Source: Streptomyces sp. TSRI0107
GTDB lineage: Bacteria > Actinomycetota > Actinomycetes > Streptomycetales > Streptomycetaceae
Direction: 5' to 3'
NCBI RefSeq assembly: GCF_001905845.1
Contig: NZ_LIVZ01000014.1
Span: forward strand, 62,001 to 126,000
Length of the DNA: 64,000 bases
Positions 43,705-52,293 of the stretch are shown here, piece after piece; position 1 is the stretch's first letter, and every line of letters starts with the position of its first letter. The position numbers and the translations under genes were made by a program. Below the pieces are notes generated by a model. The model saw only the letters and a list, made by a program, of their open reading frames with translations. It searched no databases and was not told where the DNA came from.

Positions 43705-44145
43705 TCAGCCCTCCCACTGGGCGAGCCGGTGCAGCGCGGCGGCCGTGCGGGTGAACCCCTGCTCACCCAGCAGGGCGCGCAGCTCCCCGTTGAAACGGTC
43801 GATCTCGGGCCGGGCGGCGTCCAGCGCGGCCACGCCGTCCTCGGTCAGCTCCAGCACGACGGCACGATGCTCACGCGGATGCGCGCGCTTCACGAGCAGC
43901 CCCGCCTTGCCGAGCCGGGCGACCAGCCCGGTCACCGCGGACTCGCGCAGCCCGAGCACCCGGGCGAGCCGCTGCTGGGTGAGGCCCGGCTCGTCGTGCA
44001 CGGCGAACAGCGCGCCGAGCTGGGCCGTGGTGACCCCGGCGGCGGCCACACAGCGGCGGTCCGCGGCGGTGCGCAACCGGTGCGCCGCCTGTTGCAGCAG
44101 GAAGAACAGACGCGGATCGGAGGACGGTTCGGCGGGCTGGGTCAT
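43705..44145 (-). CDS. MarR-family transcriptional regulator
   Basis: A 146-residue MarR regulator: LFFLLQQAAHRLRTAADRRC dimer helix, winged helix LTQQRLARVLGLRESAVTGL and wing KRAHPREHRAVVLELTEDG. It is divergent from a thioesterase gene and the perfect palindrome at 44185-44204 lies between them, so it probably represses both. The ligand may be an aromatic or acyl compound, inferred from the thioesterase. Confidence 0.9.
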   Translation of the reverse strand: MTQPAEPSSDPRLFFLLQQAAHRLRTAADRRCVAAAGVTTAQLGALFAVHDEPGLTQQRLARVLGLRESAVTGLVARLGKAGLLVKRAHPREHRAVVLELTEDGVAALDAARPEIDRFNGELRALLGEQGFTRTAAALHRLAQWEG

Positions 44146-44184
44146 GGGTGGGATCTTGACAGACGAGGAGTGCGCGCGGGAGCC

Positions 44185-44204
44185 TCACTTCACTAATGAA
44201 GTGA
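44185..44204. promoter_or_regulatory. MarR operator palindrome
   Basis: TCACTTCA and TGAAGTGA are exact 8-bp inverted arms around CTAA, the size of a MarR operator. It sits 40 bases upstream of the MarR ATG and 17 bases before the thioesterase start. Confidence 0.75.
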
Positions 44205-44220
44205 AACCGTGAGGTGGGAA

Positions 44221-44658
44221 GTGAACGGCAACGGCAACGACGGCCTGGAACTCGCGACCGCCCGGCAGGTGCTCGCCGCCCAGCCCTTCAGCAAGCTCCT
44301 CGGCGCCCGCCTGACGGCCTTCGGCGACGGCGCGGCCACCCTCGAACTCGACATCCGCGAGGACCTGCGGCAGCAGTACGGCTTCCTGCACGGCGGCGTC
44401 CTCGGCTACGCCGCCGACAACGCCCTCACCTTCGCCGCCGGCGCCGCGGTCAGCTCCGGGCTGATCACCTCCGGCTACACGATCGACTATCTGCGCCCGG
44501 CGGTCGGCACGCTGCTGCGCGCCGAGGCCCGCGTCGTCCGCGCCGGCCGCACCCGTGTCGTGTGCCGCTGCGACCTGACCACCGTGGACGAGACGGGGGC
44601 CGAGACCCTGTGCGCGGTCGCCCAGGGCACGATCGCGGTCACGACGGGCTCCGCCTAG
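44221..44658 (+). CDS. PaaI-type hotdog thioesterase
   Basis: This 145-residue single-hotdog protein has the PaaI/4HBT signature DLRQQYGFLHGGVLGYAADN followed by ALTFAAGAAV and TSGYTIDYLRPAVGTLLRAE. It would hydrolyse aryl- or acyl-CoA esters. GTG at 44221 is preferred to GTG at 44209 because GAGGTGGGAA directly precedes it. The stop overlaps the opposite lipoprotein gene stop in CTAG. It is likely induced when the MarR protein releases the palindrome. Confidence 0.88.
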   Translation: MNGNGNDGLELATARQVLAAQPFSKLLGARLTAFGDGAATLELDIREDLRQQYGFLHGGVLGYAADNALTFAAGAAVSSGLITSGYTIDYLRPAVGTLLRAEARVVRAGRTRVVCRCDLTTVDETGAETLCAVAQGTIAVTTGSA

Positions 44659-45140
44659 TCGGTGCCGGGCCCGGGCTCGTACCCGGTGACGACGTAGTCC
44701 GCCTCGTCGTCCAGGGCGTTCTCGTCCCAGTCCAGCGAGATGCGCACGGGATGACCGTCGGCCGCGTACTTCGCCTCCGCCGTGTCCGCGTCGTCGCGCC
44801 GCGCCCGCGCCAGTTCCTCCAGCAGCTCGCCGAGCGTGGGCACTTCACCGGGCAGCTGCTCCACCACCCGTCGCCCGCTCTCGTCGAGCCCCTTCGCTTC
44901 GGTCACCTCGCCGTCCCGTACGGTCACCCGGAAGGTGCCCAGCAGGGACCGCTCCCCTTCGCTCGACGTCAACGTGTAGGAGTACGCGGCGGGTTCCTTC
45001 CAGCCGGTGCCCTGCTCCTCGGCGGCGGTCGCCCGAGGCGTGGGGGTGTCGTCCCCGCAGGCGGCGGTCGTCGCCAGCAGGCCCCCGGTCAGCAGAAGCG
45101 CGGCGGTCACGGAGCGGGCGGTGCGGCGGACGGCGGTCAT
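44655..45140 (-). CDS. Small lipoprotein (DUF6174-like)
   Basis: A 161-residue secreted lipoprotein with signal peptide and lipobox LLATTAAC (Cys at 28). The mature part has SYTLTSSEGERSLLGTFRVT, LDESGRRVVEQL and KYAADGHPVRISLDWDENA, resembling DUF6174 proteins. Its function is unknown. It converges on the thioesterase gene. Confidence 0.78.
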   Translation of the reverse strand: MTAVRRTARSVTAALLLTGGLLATTAACGDDTPTPRATAAEEQGTGWKEPAAYSYTLTSSEGERSLLGTFRVTVRDGEVTEAKGLDESGRRVVEQLPGEVPTLGELLEELARARRDDADTAEAKYAADGHPVRISLDWDENALDDEADYVVTGYEPGPGTD

Positions 45141-45225
45141 GGCGGATCCCTTCGACGGACACGAGCGGCCGACGCGCCCACGGCGGCGACCGCGACGGCG
45201 GTACCACTGCGACGCCGCTGGGCCG

Positions 45226-46104
45226 TCAACCGTTCGATACGCCCGGCCCGATGCCGTCCAGGTGCCGGTACGCGGGGTTGGGTATCTCCTCGATCTCCCG
45301 CAGCGGCGCCTCCTCGGCCCGGCTCTCCTCGCAGCTCTCGCAGGTCAGCAGCGAGTGGCCGGGACCCCACTCGGGGGCCGCGAGCCGCATGGCGCCTCCG
45401 CAGTGGGCACAGGGAGTGTAGGGACCGGGTGCCGGGTCGTACCGGGGGATGCGCAGCAGGCGGGGCTCGGTGAAGACGGCGGGCAGCTCCTGTGCGAGCA
45501 GGGCGTCCGTCGGCAGGCGGAGGCCGAAGTGCTCCGCCACGATCCGGAACAGCCGCGGCTCCTTGCCGACTTCGTCGTCCTCGTGCTCGTCCTCGTCGCC
45601 GCTCGTCGGCCAGTCGGGTTCCCCGTTCTCCGGAATCGCCACGCGCGCCGCGACCAGCCGCGCGTCGAGCTGTTCCGTGTGACCGGACCGGTAGGTGTAG
45701 GTGACGCCCTCGTGGTACTGCCACACCGTGGTGCCGTCGACCGCGTAGGTGAGCTGGGGCGGGTCCATCGTCGTGTCCAGGATCGTCACCGAGCGGGTGC
45801 CCTCGGGCATGCGTGGCGCCTGCTCCCCGAGGCGGTCGCCGCGAGTCCAGGCCGACGGCGGCTCCAGGGCGAACGCCCAGCCGCCGCACTCGCCGAACGT
45901 GGCGACATCCGGCGGGGTGTCCTGCCAGGGCACCTTCTCGTGCAGCAGCCCGTGCATCTCCGCCGTGGTGCGCGGGGCGGCGGCCTCCTCGGGCGCGGCG
46001 CCCAGCAGGACGACCAGGTCCCGCGCCGACATGCCCTGCGCGAACGTCAGGTAGTACCCCTCCACCGCGCCGTGCTTCTGGATCCACTCCAACCCGTCAC
46101 CCAT
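45226..46104 (-). CDS. Hypothetical protein, DUF6461-like with zinc ribbon
   Basis: A 292-residue cytoplasmic protein. The N-terminal half (GLEWIQKHGAVEGYYLTFAQ, FGECGGWAFALEP, VTILDTTMDPPQLTYAVDG) resembles DUF6461 proteins; the C-terminal part carries CAHCGG and CESC, a likely zinc ribbon, near residues 235-265. An acidic stretch (DEDEHEDDEVG) lies between. ATG at 46104 has GAGGGG upstream. Its function is unknown. Confidence 0.65.
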   Translation of the reverse strand: MGDGLEWIQKHGAVEGYYLTFAQGMSARDLVVLLGAAPEEAAAPRTTAEMHGLLHEKVPWQDTPPDVATFGECGGWAFALEPPSAWTRGDRLGEQAPRMPEGTRSVTILDTTMDPPQLTYAVDGTTVWQYHEGVTYTYRSGHTEQLDARLVAARVAIPENGEPDWPTSGDEDEHEDDEVGKEPRLFRIVAEHFGLRLPTDALLAQELPAVFTEPRLLRIPRYDPAPGPYTPCAHCGGAMRLAAPEWGPGHSLLTCESCEESRAEEAPLREIEEIPNPAYRHLDGIGPGVSNG

Positions 46105-46221
46105 GGCCGGGCCCCCCTCGTCCACCGCTGCCGTCGCGTTCACCGAGCCGTTGGATCAAGTGAAGCACTCCCCACTGACAACGCCTGTGCCGCGCAGGGT
46201 CGCCGCAGGGCCCGGCCGCTC

Positions 46222-46836
46222 CTACCAGGCGGACCCGTCCGGTTCCGGGTCGACGGACAAGGGCGCGGCGGTCGTGGCGGTGTCGAGGCCGCAGGTGCCG
46301 GACGCCCTCGCCTGGTCCCGGCCCGTCATCCGTACCGCGGCCCGGCCGTCGCGGTCCCTGCTGTAGGCGGCCGTGCAGATCAGCTGGCGCAGCGCGGTCG
46401 TGTCCAGTTCGGCCAGGTCGAGGGGAACGACCATCAGGACGTCGCCGTTCTCGGGGAACTTGACGTGGACCGCGCCGGAGGTGACCCGGGGGAGCGAGGT
46501 GGCGAGCCCGGCGGCCTCGTCGGTCCGCGCCGGCCCGCTGAGCAGCGCGGAGATCACCTTCTCCGTCGGGGCGGGCTGAGGCTGGCCGGTGCCCTCCTGG
46601 TAGTCGGCCCCGAACAAGCCCGCGGGATCGAACGTCCGGATCACCGGGCTCACCTGGCCGTCGGGGGAGCGGAAGAAGAGCAGCGCGTCGTACCCGGGAT
46701 TGACGAAGGCCTGCACGGTGGCGGGGCCGCCCGCCTCGACGACGTCGGTCTCCCGGATGCCGCAGCCGCCGAGCAGCAGGACCGCCGCCGGCACCGCGGC
46801 GGCGACCGCCCGGCGGCGCCCGCGCTCCCGCCTCAT
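46222..46836 (-). CDS. GerMN-like lipoprotein of the two-component operon
   Basis: A 204-residue lipoprotein with lipobox LLLGGC (Cys at 25). The central region KVISALLSGPARTDEAAGLA and VPLDLAELDTTALRQLI resembles GerMN domains found in LpqB and AfsQ3/CseA-type lipoproteins. The ATG overlaps the kinase stop (ATGA). Outside the membrane it probably modulates the sensor kinase, as CseA does for its system; this is inferred. Confidence 0.75.
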   Translation of the reverse strand: MRRERGRRRAVAAAVPAAVLLLGGCGIRETDVVEAGGPATVQAFVNPGYDALLFFRSPDGQVSPVIRTFDPAGLFGADYQEGTGQPQPAPTEKVISALLSGPARTDEAAGLATSLPRVTSGAVHVKFPENGDVLMVVPLDLAELDTTALRQLICTAAYSRDRDGRAAVRMTGRDQARASGTCGLDTATTAAPLSVDPEPDGSAW

Positions 46837-48524
46837 CCGCCGTCCTCCTCCGTGCGCAGCGGTATCTCGACGGTGAAGACGGCGCCGCCGTCCGGCAGGT
46901 TCCCCGCGCGGATCGTCCCGCCGTGCAGCCGGACGTTCTCCAGGGTGATCGCCAGCCCCAGGCCGCTGCCCGCCGAGCGGGTACGCGCCGCGTCGGCCTT
47001 GTAGAAGCGGTCGAAGATGTGCGGCAGCACCTCGGGCCGGATCCCGGGGCCGCTGTCGACGACCTCGGTGACCAGTACCGGCACACCGCTGGAGCGCGCC
47101 TCACCGCGCAGCCGTACGGTCACGGGCGCGCCGCCGTGCCGCAGCGCGTTGCCGACGAGGTTGGCGACGACGAGGTCGAAGCGGCGCGGGTCGAGCCGGG
47201 CGCGGATGCCGTCGGGCAGTTCGGTGCGGACCCGGCCGTCGCCCGTCCAGTGCCGGTTCTCCAGGGTCTTGCGGATGGCCTCGGCGGCGTCGACCTCGTC
47301 GGTGTGCAGTTCGGCCGCGCGCGCGTCGAAGCGGGAGATCTCCATCAGGTCCTCGACGAGCACGGCGAGCTTTCCGGTCTCGGCGCTGATCAGCCGGACC
47401 GCCCGGGCGGTGTCGGGGTCCAGCCGGCCCGCGTCCTCGTCGAGGACCTCGGTGACGGCCAGCATTCCGGCGAGCGGGGTGCGCAGTTCGTGCGAGACGT
47501 CGGAGGCGAAGCGGCGGGCGCGCGCCTCGGCCAGGCGCAGTTCCCGCACCGAGTGCTGGAGTTTGGCCGCGGACTCGTTGAACGTGTGGGCGAGCTCGGC
47601 CAGTTCGTCGCCGCCCCGCACCTGGATGCGGGTGTCGAGCCTGCCGCTGCCCATGCTCTGGGCGGCCTGGCGCAGGTCCCGCACCGGGCGCAGCACGCTG
47701 CGCGCGGCGAGCAGGCCGGGCAGCAGGGCGATGGCGAGGCCTGGCAGGGCGCCGTCGCGGGCGGCGGTGAGCAGCGCGTCCGTGTTGACCTGCTCGTCGG
47801 TCATCCGCATGACGGCGTAGAGGATCAGCCGGGTCGGCAGGACGCCCTCCGGACCGGTGCGGAAGACCGTGGGCATGGCGATGGTCAGGTAGGGGACGCC
47901 GTCCTTGACGACCCGTTCGAAGCTGCCGTGCGGATCGGCCCGGGCGGCGCGCCGCAGCTCCGGCGTGATGACGGTGGAGACGGGGCTCGTGCCCGAGGAC
48001 GCGCGGATCGAACCGTACTCGGCGAAGACCACCCACGGGTGCGGCTTGCCCTTGCGGGCGATGTCGCGCAGGACCTCCTCCAGTCCCTCGGCCTGCACGG
48101 GCAGCACGAAGCCGGTCTGCTGGACCTGGTCGCGGAACGACGACACCGCGGTGTCCTGCGCGGTCTGCAGCAGGGCGTTGCGCGCCTCGCGGTAGGTCAG
48201 CGCGGCGGTGGTGCCGGCGCTGACGGCGGCGACCAGCAGGAACGCCAGCACCAGCCGCGTGCGCAGCCCGAAGGCCCGCGCCCGCCGCGCCGACCGCCGG
48301 CGGTTCGCGGCCCGGCGCCGCCGCCGGTCGGCGGGCGGCCGAACTCCCTCGTGTTCCGGCGCGTGTTCGTCGCGCACCGGATCGTCGCCGGCCTCGCCGG
48401 CCTCGTCGGCGGGGCCGGTCAGGTCGCCGTACGCCCCGGCCGCAGGCGTCGTGTCGAGGACGGGCCCGCCCAGGTCCCCGTCCCCGCCGCGGCGCACCCG
48501 GCCGAAGCCGATGCCCTTGGTCAC
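46833..48524 (-). CDS. Sensor histidine kinase
   Basis: A 563-residue kinase with a long basic cytoplasmic N-terminus (about 95 residues), a helix LVLAFLLVAAVSAGTTAALT, an extracellular sensor of about 150 residues, a second helix near 265, HAMP (LRPVRDLRQAAQSMGSGRLD), HisKA with FASDVSHELRTPLAG, and HATPase with NLVGNALRHGG, DSGPGIRPE and GSGLGLAIT. GTG start overlaps the response regulator stop (GTGA). It is the partner of that regulator. Confidence 0.93.
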   Translation of the reverse strand: MTKGIGFGRVRRGGDGDLGGPVLDTTPAAGAYGDLTGPADEAGEAGDDPVRDEHAPEHEGVRPPADRRRRRAANRRRSARRARAFGLRTRLVLAFLLVAAVSAGTTAALTYREARNALLQTAQDTAVSSFRDQVQQTGFVLPVQAEGLEEVLRDIARKGKPHPWVVFAEYGSIRASSGTSPVSTVITPELRRAARADPHGSFERVVKDGVPYLTIAMPTVFRTGPEGVLPTRLILYAVMRMTDEQVNTDALLTAARDGALPGLAIALLPGLLAARSVLRPVRDLRQAAQSMGSGRLDTRIQVRGGDELAELAHTFNESAAKLQHSVRELRLAEARARRFASDVSHELRTPLAGMLAVTEVLDEDAGRLDPDTARAVRLISAETGKLAVLVEDLMEISRFDARAAELHTDEVDAAEAIRKTLENRHWTGDGRVRTELPDGIRARLDPRRFDLVVANLVGNALRHGGAPVTVRLRGEARSSGVPVLVTEVVDSGPGIRPEVLPHIFDRFYKADAARTRSAGSGLGLAITLENVRLHGGTIRAGNLPDGGAVFTVEIPLRTEEDGG

Positions 48525-49204
48525 AGCGGCCCGAAGCGGTAGCCGAAGCCGCGCAGGGTCTGGACGTAGCGGGGGGTGCCGGACTCGTCCTCGATCTTGT
48601 TGCGGAGACGGCGGACGCAGGCGTCGACCAGGCGCGCGTCGGCGTGGTAGCTGTGCTCCCAGACGTGCTCCAGCAGCTGCTGGCGGCTGAACACCTGCTC
48701 GGGCGCGGCGGTCAGATGGAGCAGCAGCTTCAGCTCCGAGGGGGCGAGGGCGAGGCGCCTGCCGCCCTTGGTGACGGTCAGTCCGACCCGGTCGATGGTG
48801 AGGTCACCGTGCACCTCCGTGGCCGGCCGTCCCGGTCCGGTGTCCTCGATGCGGCGCAGCACCGCGCGGATACGGGCCTCGATCACCTCGGGGCGCGCGG
48901 GCTTGACGATGTAGTCGTCGGCGCCGGCCTCCAGGCCCACGATCACGTCGAAGTCGTCGCCGCGCGCGGTGAGCATGATGATCGGCAGCTGGCTCTCCTC
49001 GCGGACGCGCCGGCAGACCTGGACGCCGTTCAGCCCCGGCAGCATCAGGTCCAGCAGCAGCAGATCCGGGCGGAACTCGCCCAGCGCGGCGAGTCCGGCC
49101 TCGCCGGTCGCGGCCGACCGTACGTCATGGCCGCGGCGGCGCAGACCGAGTTCGACTCCTTCGCGCACGGCGGGGTCGTCCTCGATGAGGAGTACGCGGG
49201 GCAT
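48521..49204 (-). CDS. OmpR/PhoB-type response regulator
   Basis: A 227-residue regulator with receiver Asp52 (LLLDLMLPG), acidic pocket EDD at 8-10 and Lys101 in the switch loop (KPARP, rather than the usual KPF). The winged helix spans about 130-225 (LALAPSELKLLLHLTAAPEQ, RLVDACVRRLRNKIED). It is the first gene of the regulator-kinase-lipoprotein operon, a layout like AfsQ1-Q2-Q3. The ATG at 49204 follows AAGGAGA. Confidence 0.94.
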   Translation of the reverse strand: MPRVLLIEDDPAVREGVELGLRRRGHDVRSAATGEAGLAALGEFRPDLLLLDLMLPGLNGVQVCRRVREESQLPIIMLTARGDDFDVIVGLEAGADDYIVKPARPEVIEARIRAVLRRIEDTGPGRPATEVHGDLTIDRVGLTVTKGGRRLALAPSELKLLLHLTAAPEQVFSRQQLLEHVWEHSYHADARLVDACVRRLRNKIEDESGTPRYVQTLRGFGYRFGPL

Positions 49205-49225
49205 CAACAGTCTCCTTGGGGATGG

Positions 49226-50893
49226 TCAGCGCCGGGCCGTCCGCCGGCGCAGGCCGGAGATCAGCGCGTCGAGTTCGGTGAGCCGCAGCGGGCGGGCGAG
49301 CAGCGCGAAGACGAGCACCACGACGACGGCTCCGGCGGCCGTCGCCGCCAGGGCCCCCGCCCGCTCGGAGCCGGCGGCCGCCAGGTGGCCCAGCGCGGTG
49401 GCGGGCACCGCGGCGAGCAGCAGCCGGGCGTGTGCCGCGACGGCGGAGGACCGCCAGGGCCGGGCGACGGCCAGCCGGCGGCCCAGCACCCGGCCCGTGA
49501 CCACCCAGCCCGCGCACAGCGCCAGCGAGTACGCCGCCGCCATCCCCGTCACGGCCCAGCGGGCCGGCAGCAGCTGCGCGGCGGCCACGGACAGACCCGC
49601 GTTGAGGGCGACGATCACCAGGTTCAGCAGGAAGGGCGTACGGGTGTCGGACAGCGCGTAGAAGGTGCGGGACAGCACGTACTGGCCCGACATGGCGACG
49701 AGCCCGGGCGCGAAGGCCATCAGGATCCCGGCCATGGCGGCCGTGTCGTCGGCGCCGGTCCTGCCGTGCCCGAAGACGAGGGCCATCACCGGGTGGGCGA
49801 GCGCGAACAGCACGCAGGCGGCGGGGACGACGGCGGCGGCCGAGGTGCGCAGGGCGTGCGACACGTCGCGCCGTACGGCCCCCATGTCCGCGTCGGCGGC
49901 CGACGCGCTCATCCGGGGCAGCAGCGCGGTCACCAACGAGACCGTGATGATGCCGTGCGGGACGACCCACAGGACGTAGGCGTTGTTGTACGCGCTGAAT
50001 CCGGGACCGCCGTCCAGGCCCGCGGTGGTGGCCAGCCGCGTCGTCACCCAGTAGGCGGCCTGGTTGGCCAGGACCAGCAGCACCAGCCAGCCGGCCGACC
50101 GCAGCGGGCGGGTCAGCCCGCTGCCCCGCCAGTCGAAGCGGGGCCGCCAGCGGAACCGGGCCGCGCGCAGCGCGGGGACGAGCGCCAGCGCCTGCACGGC
50201 GATACCGGCGGTCGTGCCCCAGCCGAGCACGGCGGTCTCGGTGGCGGTGAGCGTGTCCCCACCGCCCATGGCCAGCGCCAGGTACAGGCCGAAGACGGTC
50301 ATGACGACGACGTTGTTGAGGACCGGCGCCCACATCATCGCGCCGAACCGGCCGCGGGCGTTGAGCACTTGCCCGAGCAGCGTGAACACGCCGAGGAAGA
50401 AGATCTGGGGCAGGCAGTAGCGGGCGAACGCGGTCGTCATCGCCGCCTGCGTTCCGCTGTAGTCGGTGTACGCGTCGACGATCGCGGGCGCCGCCCACAC
50501 CGCGGCGGCGGTGATCACCAGCAGCGCGACGACGCAGACCGTGACGAGCCGGTCGGTGTAGGCGGCGCCTGCGTCGTCGTGTTCCTTGGCGGCCTTGACC
50601 AGTTCGGGCACGAAGACGGCGTTCAGCGCGCCGCCGAGGAGCAGCATGTAGACGATCGTGGGCAGGGAGTTGCCGACCGCGTAGCCGTCGGCGGTCGGCC
50701 CGATGGTGCCGAGCGCCGCGGCGACCACGGCGGACCGGGCGAACCCGGTGCCCCGGGACACCAGCGAGCCGGCGGCCATGACGGCACTGCTGCGCGCCGC
50801 GGACACCGGCCTCGTGTCCTCGCCGACGACGGAACTCACGCCCGCCGCACCGGCGGCACCCCGCTCCGCGCCCGTCTGCGTGGCCGGCCTCAC
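49226..50893 (-). CDS. murJ: MurJ/MviN-like lipid II flippase
   Basis: A 555-residue membrane protein with about 14 helices and MurJ motifs: GSLVSRGTGFARSAVVAAAL, LLLGGALNAVFVPELVKAAK, YCLPQIFFLGVFTLLGQVLN and LVTALLPRMSASAADAD. It would flip lipid-linked peptidoglycan precursor. A GTG at 50893 overlaps the FemX stop (GTGA) and is chosen; an ATG at 50965 would extend it 24 residues into the FemX gene. Streptomyces usually has several MurJ paralogues, so this need not be the essential one. Confidence 0.86.
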   Translation of the reverse strand: MRPATQTGAERGAAGAAGVSSVVGEDTRPVSAARSSAVMAAGSLVSRGTGFARSAVVAAALGTIGPTADGYAVGNSLPTIVYMLLLGGALNAVFVPELVKAAKEHDDAGAAYTDRLVTVCVVALLVITAAAVWAAPAIVDAYTDYSGTQAAMTTAFARYCLPQIFFLGVFTLLGQVLNARGRFGAMMWAPVLNNVVVMTVFGLYLALAMGGGDTLTATETAVLGWGTTAGIAVQALALVPALRAARFRWRPRFDWRGSGLTRPLRSAGWLVLLVLANQAAYWVTTRLATTAGLDGGPGFSAYNNAYVLWVVPHGIITVSLVTALLPRMSASAADADMGAVRRDVSHALRTSAAAVVPAACVLFALAHPVMALVFGHGRTGADDTAAMAGILMAFAPGLVAMSGQYVLSRTFYALSDTRTPFLLNLVIVALNAGLSVAAAQLLPARWAVTGMAAAYSLALCAGWVVTGRVLGRRLAVARPWRSSAVAAHARLLLAAVPATALGHLAAAGSERAGALAATAAGAVVVVLVFALLARPLRLTELDALISGLRRRTARR

Positions 50894-52086
50894 CGGCGGT
50901 TCAGATACGCCTGGAAGGCGCGGTAGAGCGTCTGGTTGGCCGTGCCGCTCAACGGTCTCTCCCATTCCCCCAACGTCTCGACGACCTGTCCGCCGGTGCC
51001 GAGCTTCCAGCGCAGCAGTCCGTACGCACGTTCGTCAGGATCGAGAGTGGAGGGTACCCCGCGCATGTCGTAGACGTCAGCGCCGAGGGCGTGGGCGTCC
51101 AGCAGCATGCGCCACTGCAGCGCGTTGGAGGGCCGGACCTCGCGGCGGTGGTCGGCCGAGGCGCCGGTCTGGTACCAGACCCTGCGGCCCACCGTGATCA
51201 TCGTGTGGGCGGCGAGGATCTCCCCGCCGTGACGGGCGAGATAGAGCTTCATCCGGCCTGGCTCCTCCGCGTTGAGCGCCGCGTACTGACGCTCGTAGTA
51301 GGCGAGCGAGCGGCCGAGCCGGAAACCGTCGCGCTCCTCCGTGACGCGCAGCAGCCGGTAGAACTCGGGCAGTTCCGCCGCGCTGCCCACCACGACCTCC
51401 ACGCCCTCCTTCTGGGCGCGCCGCACGTTGCGCCGCCACTCCTGGTTCAGCCCGGACCACAGGTCCTCGGCGCCGCGCCCGGCGAGCGGCACCCGGAAGA
51501 CGTGGCGCGGCTGGGCGTCCCCGTCGTCCCCGGCCCCGTCACCGCCGCAGCGGCGCCAGCCGCGGGCCCGCAGCCGTTCGGCGACGGCGGTGCCGAGCGG
51601 GTCGACCTCGCTGGCGAGGACGTCCCGCAGGTGTCTGCCCGGGCCGGTGAGCGACTTCAGCAGGGCGGCGTCCCAGCTCCGGTACGCCGGCGAGGGGCCG
51701 ATGCGCACGGCGAAGGCGCCCGAGCGGCGCAGATGCTCCAGCAGCGGGGCGAGCCAGCCGTCGAGGTCCGGGTCCGCCCAGTCGGCGACGGGACCTTCGG
51801 GAAGGTAGGCGAAGTACTTGCGGGTGCCGGGGAACTGCCGCAGCAGCACCAGGGCCACCCCGGTCAGCTCGCCGGCCTCCGGATCCGGCCCCCAGCCGAG
51901 CAGCTGGGCGCGCCAGCCCTCCTTGACGCCGGCCCAGGACGGGCACTGCAGGAAACCGGCGCCGAGCGCCGCGCCGCGCGGGGAGGCGAGGAAGGCGCGG
52001 TAGGTCTCGGCGGTGACGGGTCCGAGCCTGAGGTCCCGGTTCCGTTCCTCGTGCTGGCGGCCGGGCGGTACGAGCAGCGCTGACAC
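50890..52086 (-). CDS. FemA/FemX-family peptidoglycan bridge aminoacyltransferase
   Basis: A 398-residue Fem protein (two GNAT-like domains): FLQCPSWAGVKEGWRAQLLG, NQEWRRNVRRAQKEGVEVVV, RDGFRLGRSLAYYERQYAAL and ALQWRMLLDAHALGADVYDM. It adds an amino acid from aminoacyl-tRNA to a lipid II stem peptide; glycine is usual in Streptomyces. It begins with GTG and is coupled to the MurJ-like gene, so precursor branching and flipping are linked. Confidence 0.9.
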   Translation of the reverse strand: MSALLVPPGRQHEERNRDLRLGPVTAETYRAFLASPRGAALGAGFLQCPSWAGVKEGWRAQLLGWGPDPEAGELTGVALVLLRQFPGTRKYFAYLPEGPVADWADPDLDGWLAPLLEHLRRSGAFAVRIGPSPAYRSWDAALLKSLTGPGRHLRDVLASEVDPLGTAVAERLRARGWRRCGGDGAGDDGDAQPRHVFRVPLAGRGAEDLWSGLNQEWRRNVRRAQKEGVEVVVGSAAELPEFYRLLRVTEERDGFRLGRSLAYYERQYAALNAEEPGRMKLYLARHGGEILAAHTMITVGRRVWYQTGASADHRREVRPSNALQWRMLLDAHALGADVYDMRGVPSTLDPDERAYGLLRWKLGTGGQVVETLGEWERPLSGTANQTLYRAFQAYLNRR

Positions 52087-52225
52087 GGTCTGTGAGCCTC
52101 TCCTTCTCCCCGGCTGTCGCGGGGACGCAGAGGATGCTCACAGCCGCCCGTGACCGTCCCGCGCGGCGAATGTGACCGGACGACGACCGTTCCCCACCAG
52201 TCGCCGTCACATTGCCCGGACGCCG

Positions 52226-52253
52226 CTGACCAGGACTTATCCGGCTCTAGAGT
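52226..52253 (+). promoter_or_regulatory. Promoter of the L,D-transpeptidase gene
   Basis: CTGACC (52226-52231) and TAGAGT (52248-52253) are separated by 16 bases and precede the TTG start by 40. An 8-bp inverted repeat AATGTGAC/GTCACATT at 52169-52176 and 52206-52213 lies just upstream. Confidence 0.5.
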
Positions 52254-52293
52254 CACGACATCTTCCGCCTTGTCCGTCACCACGGAGGTCCCG

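Noticed and set aside
48644..50926. Plus-strand open frame of 760 codons
   Set aside because: It is antisense to the response regulator and MurJ genes and the translation is low-complexity, rich in Gly, Arg, Gln and His.
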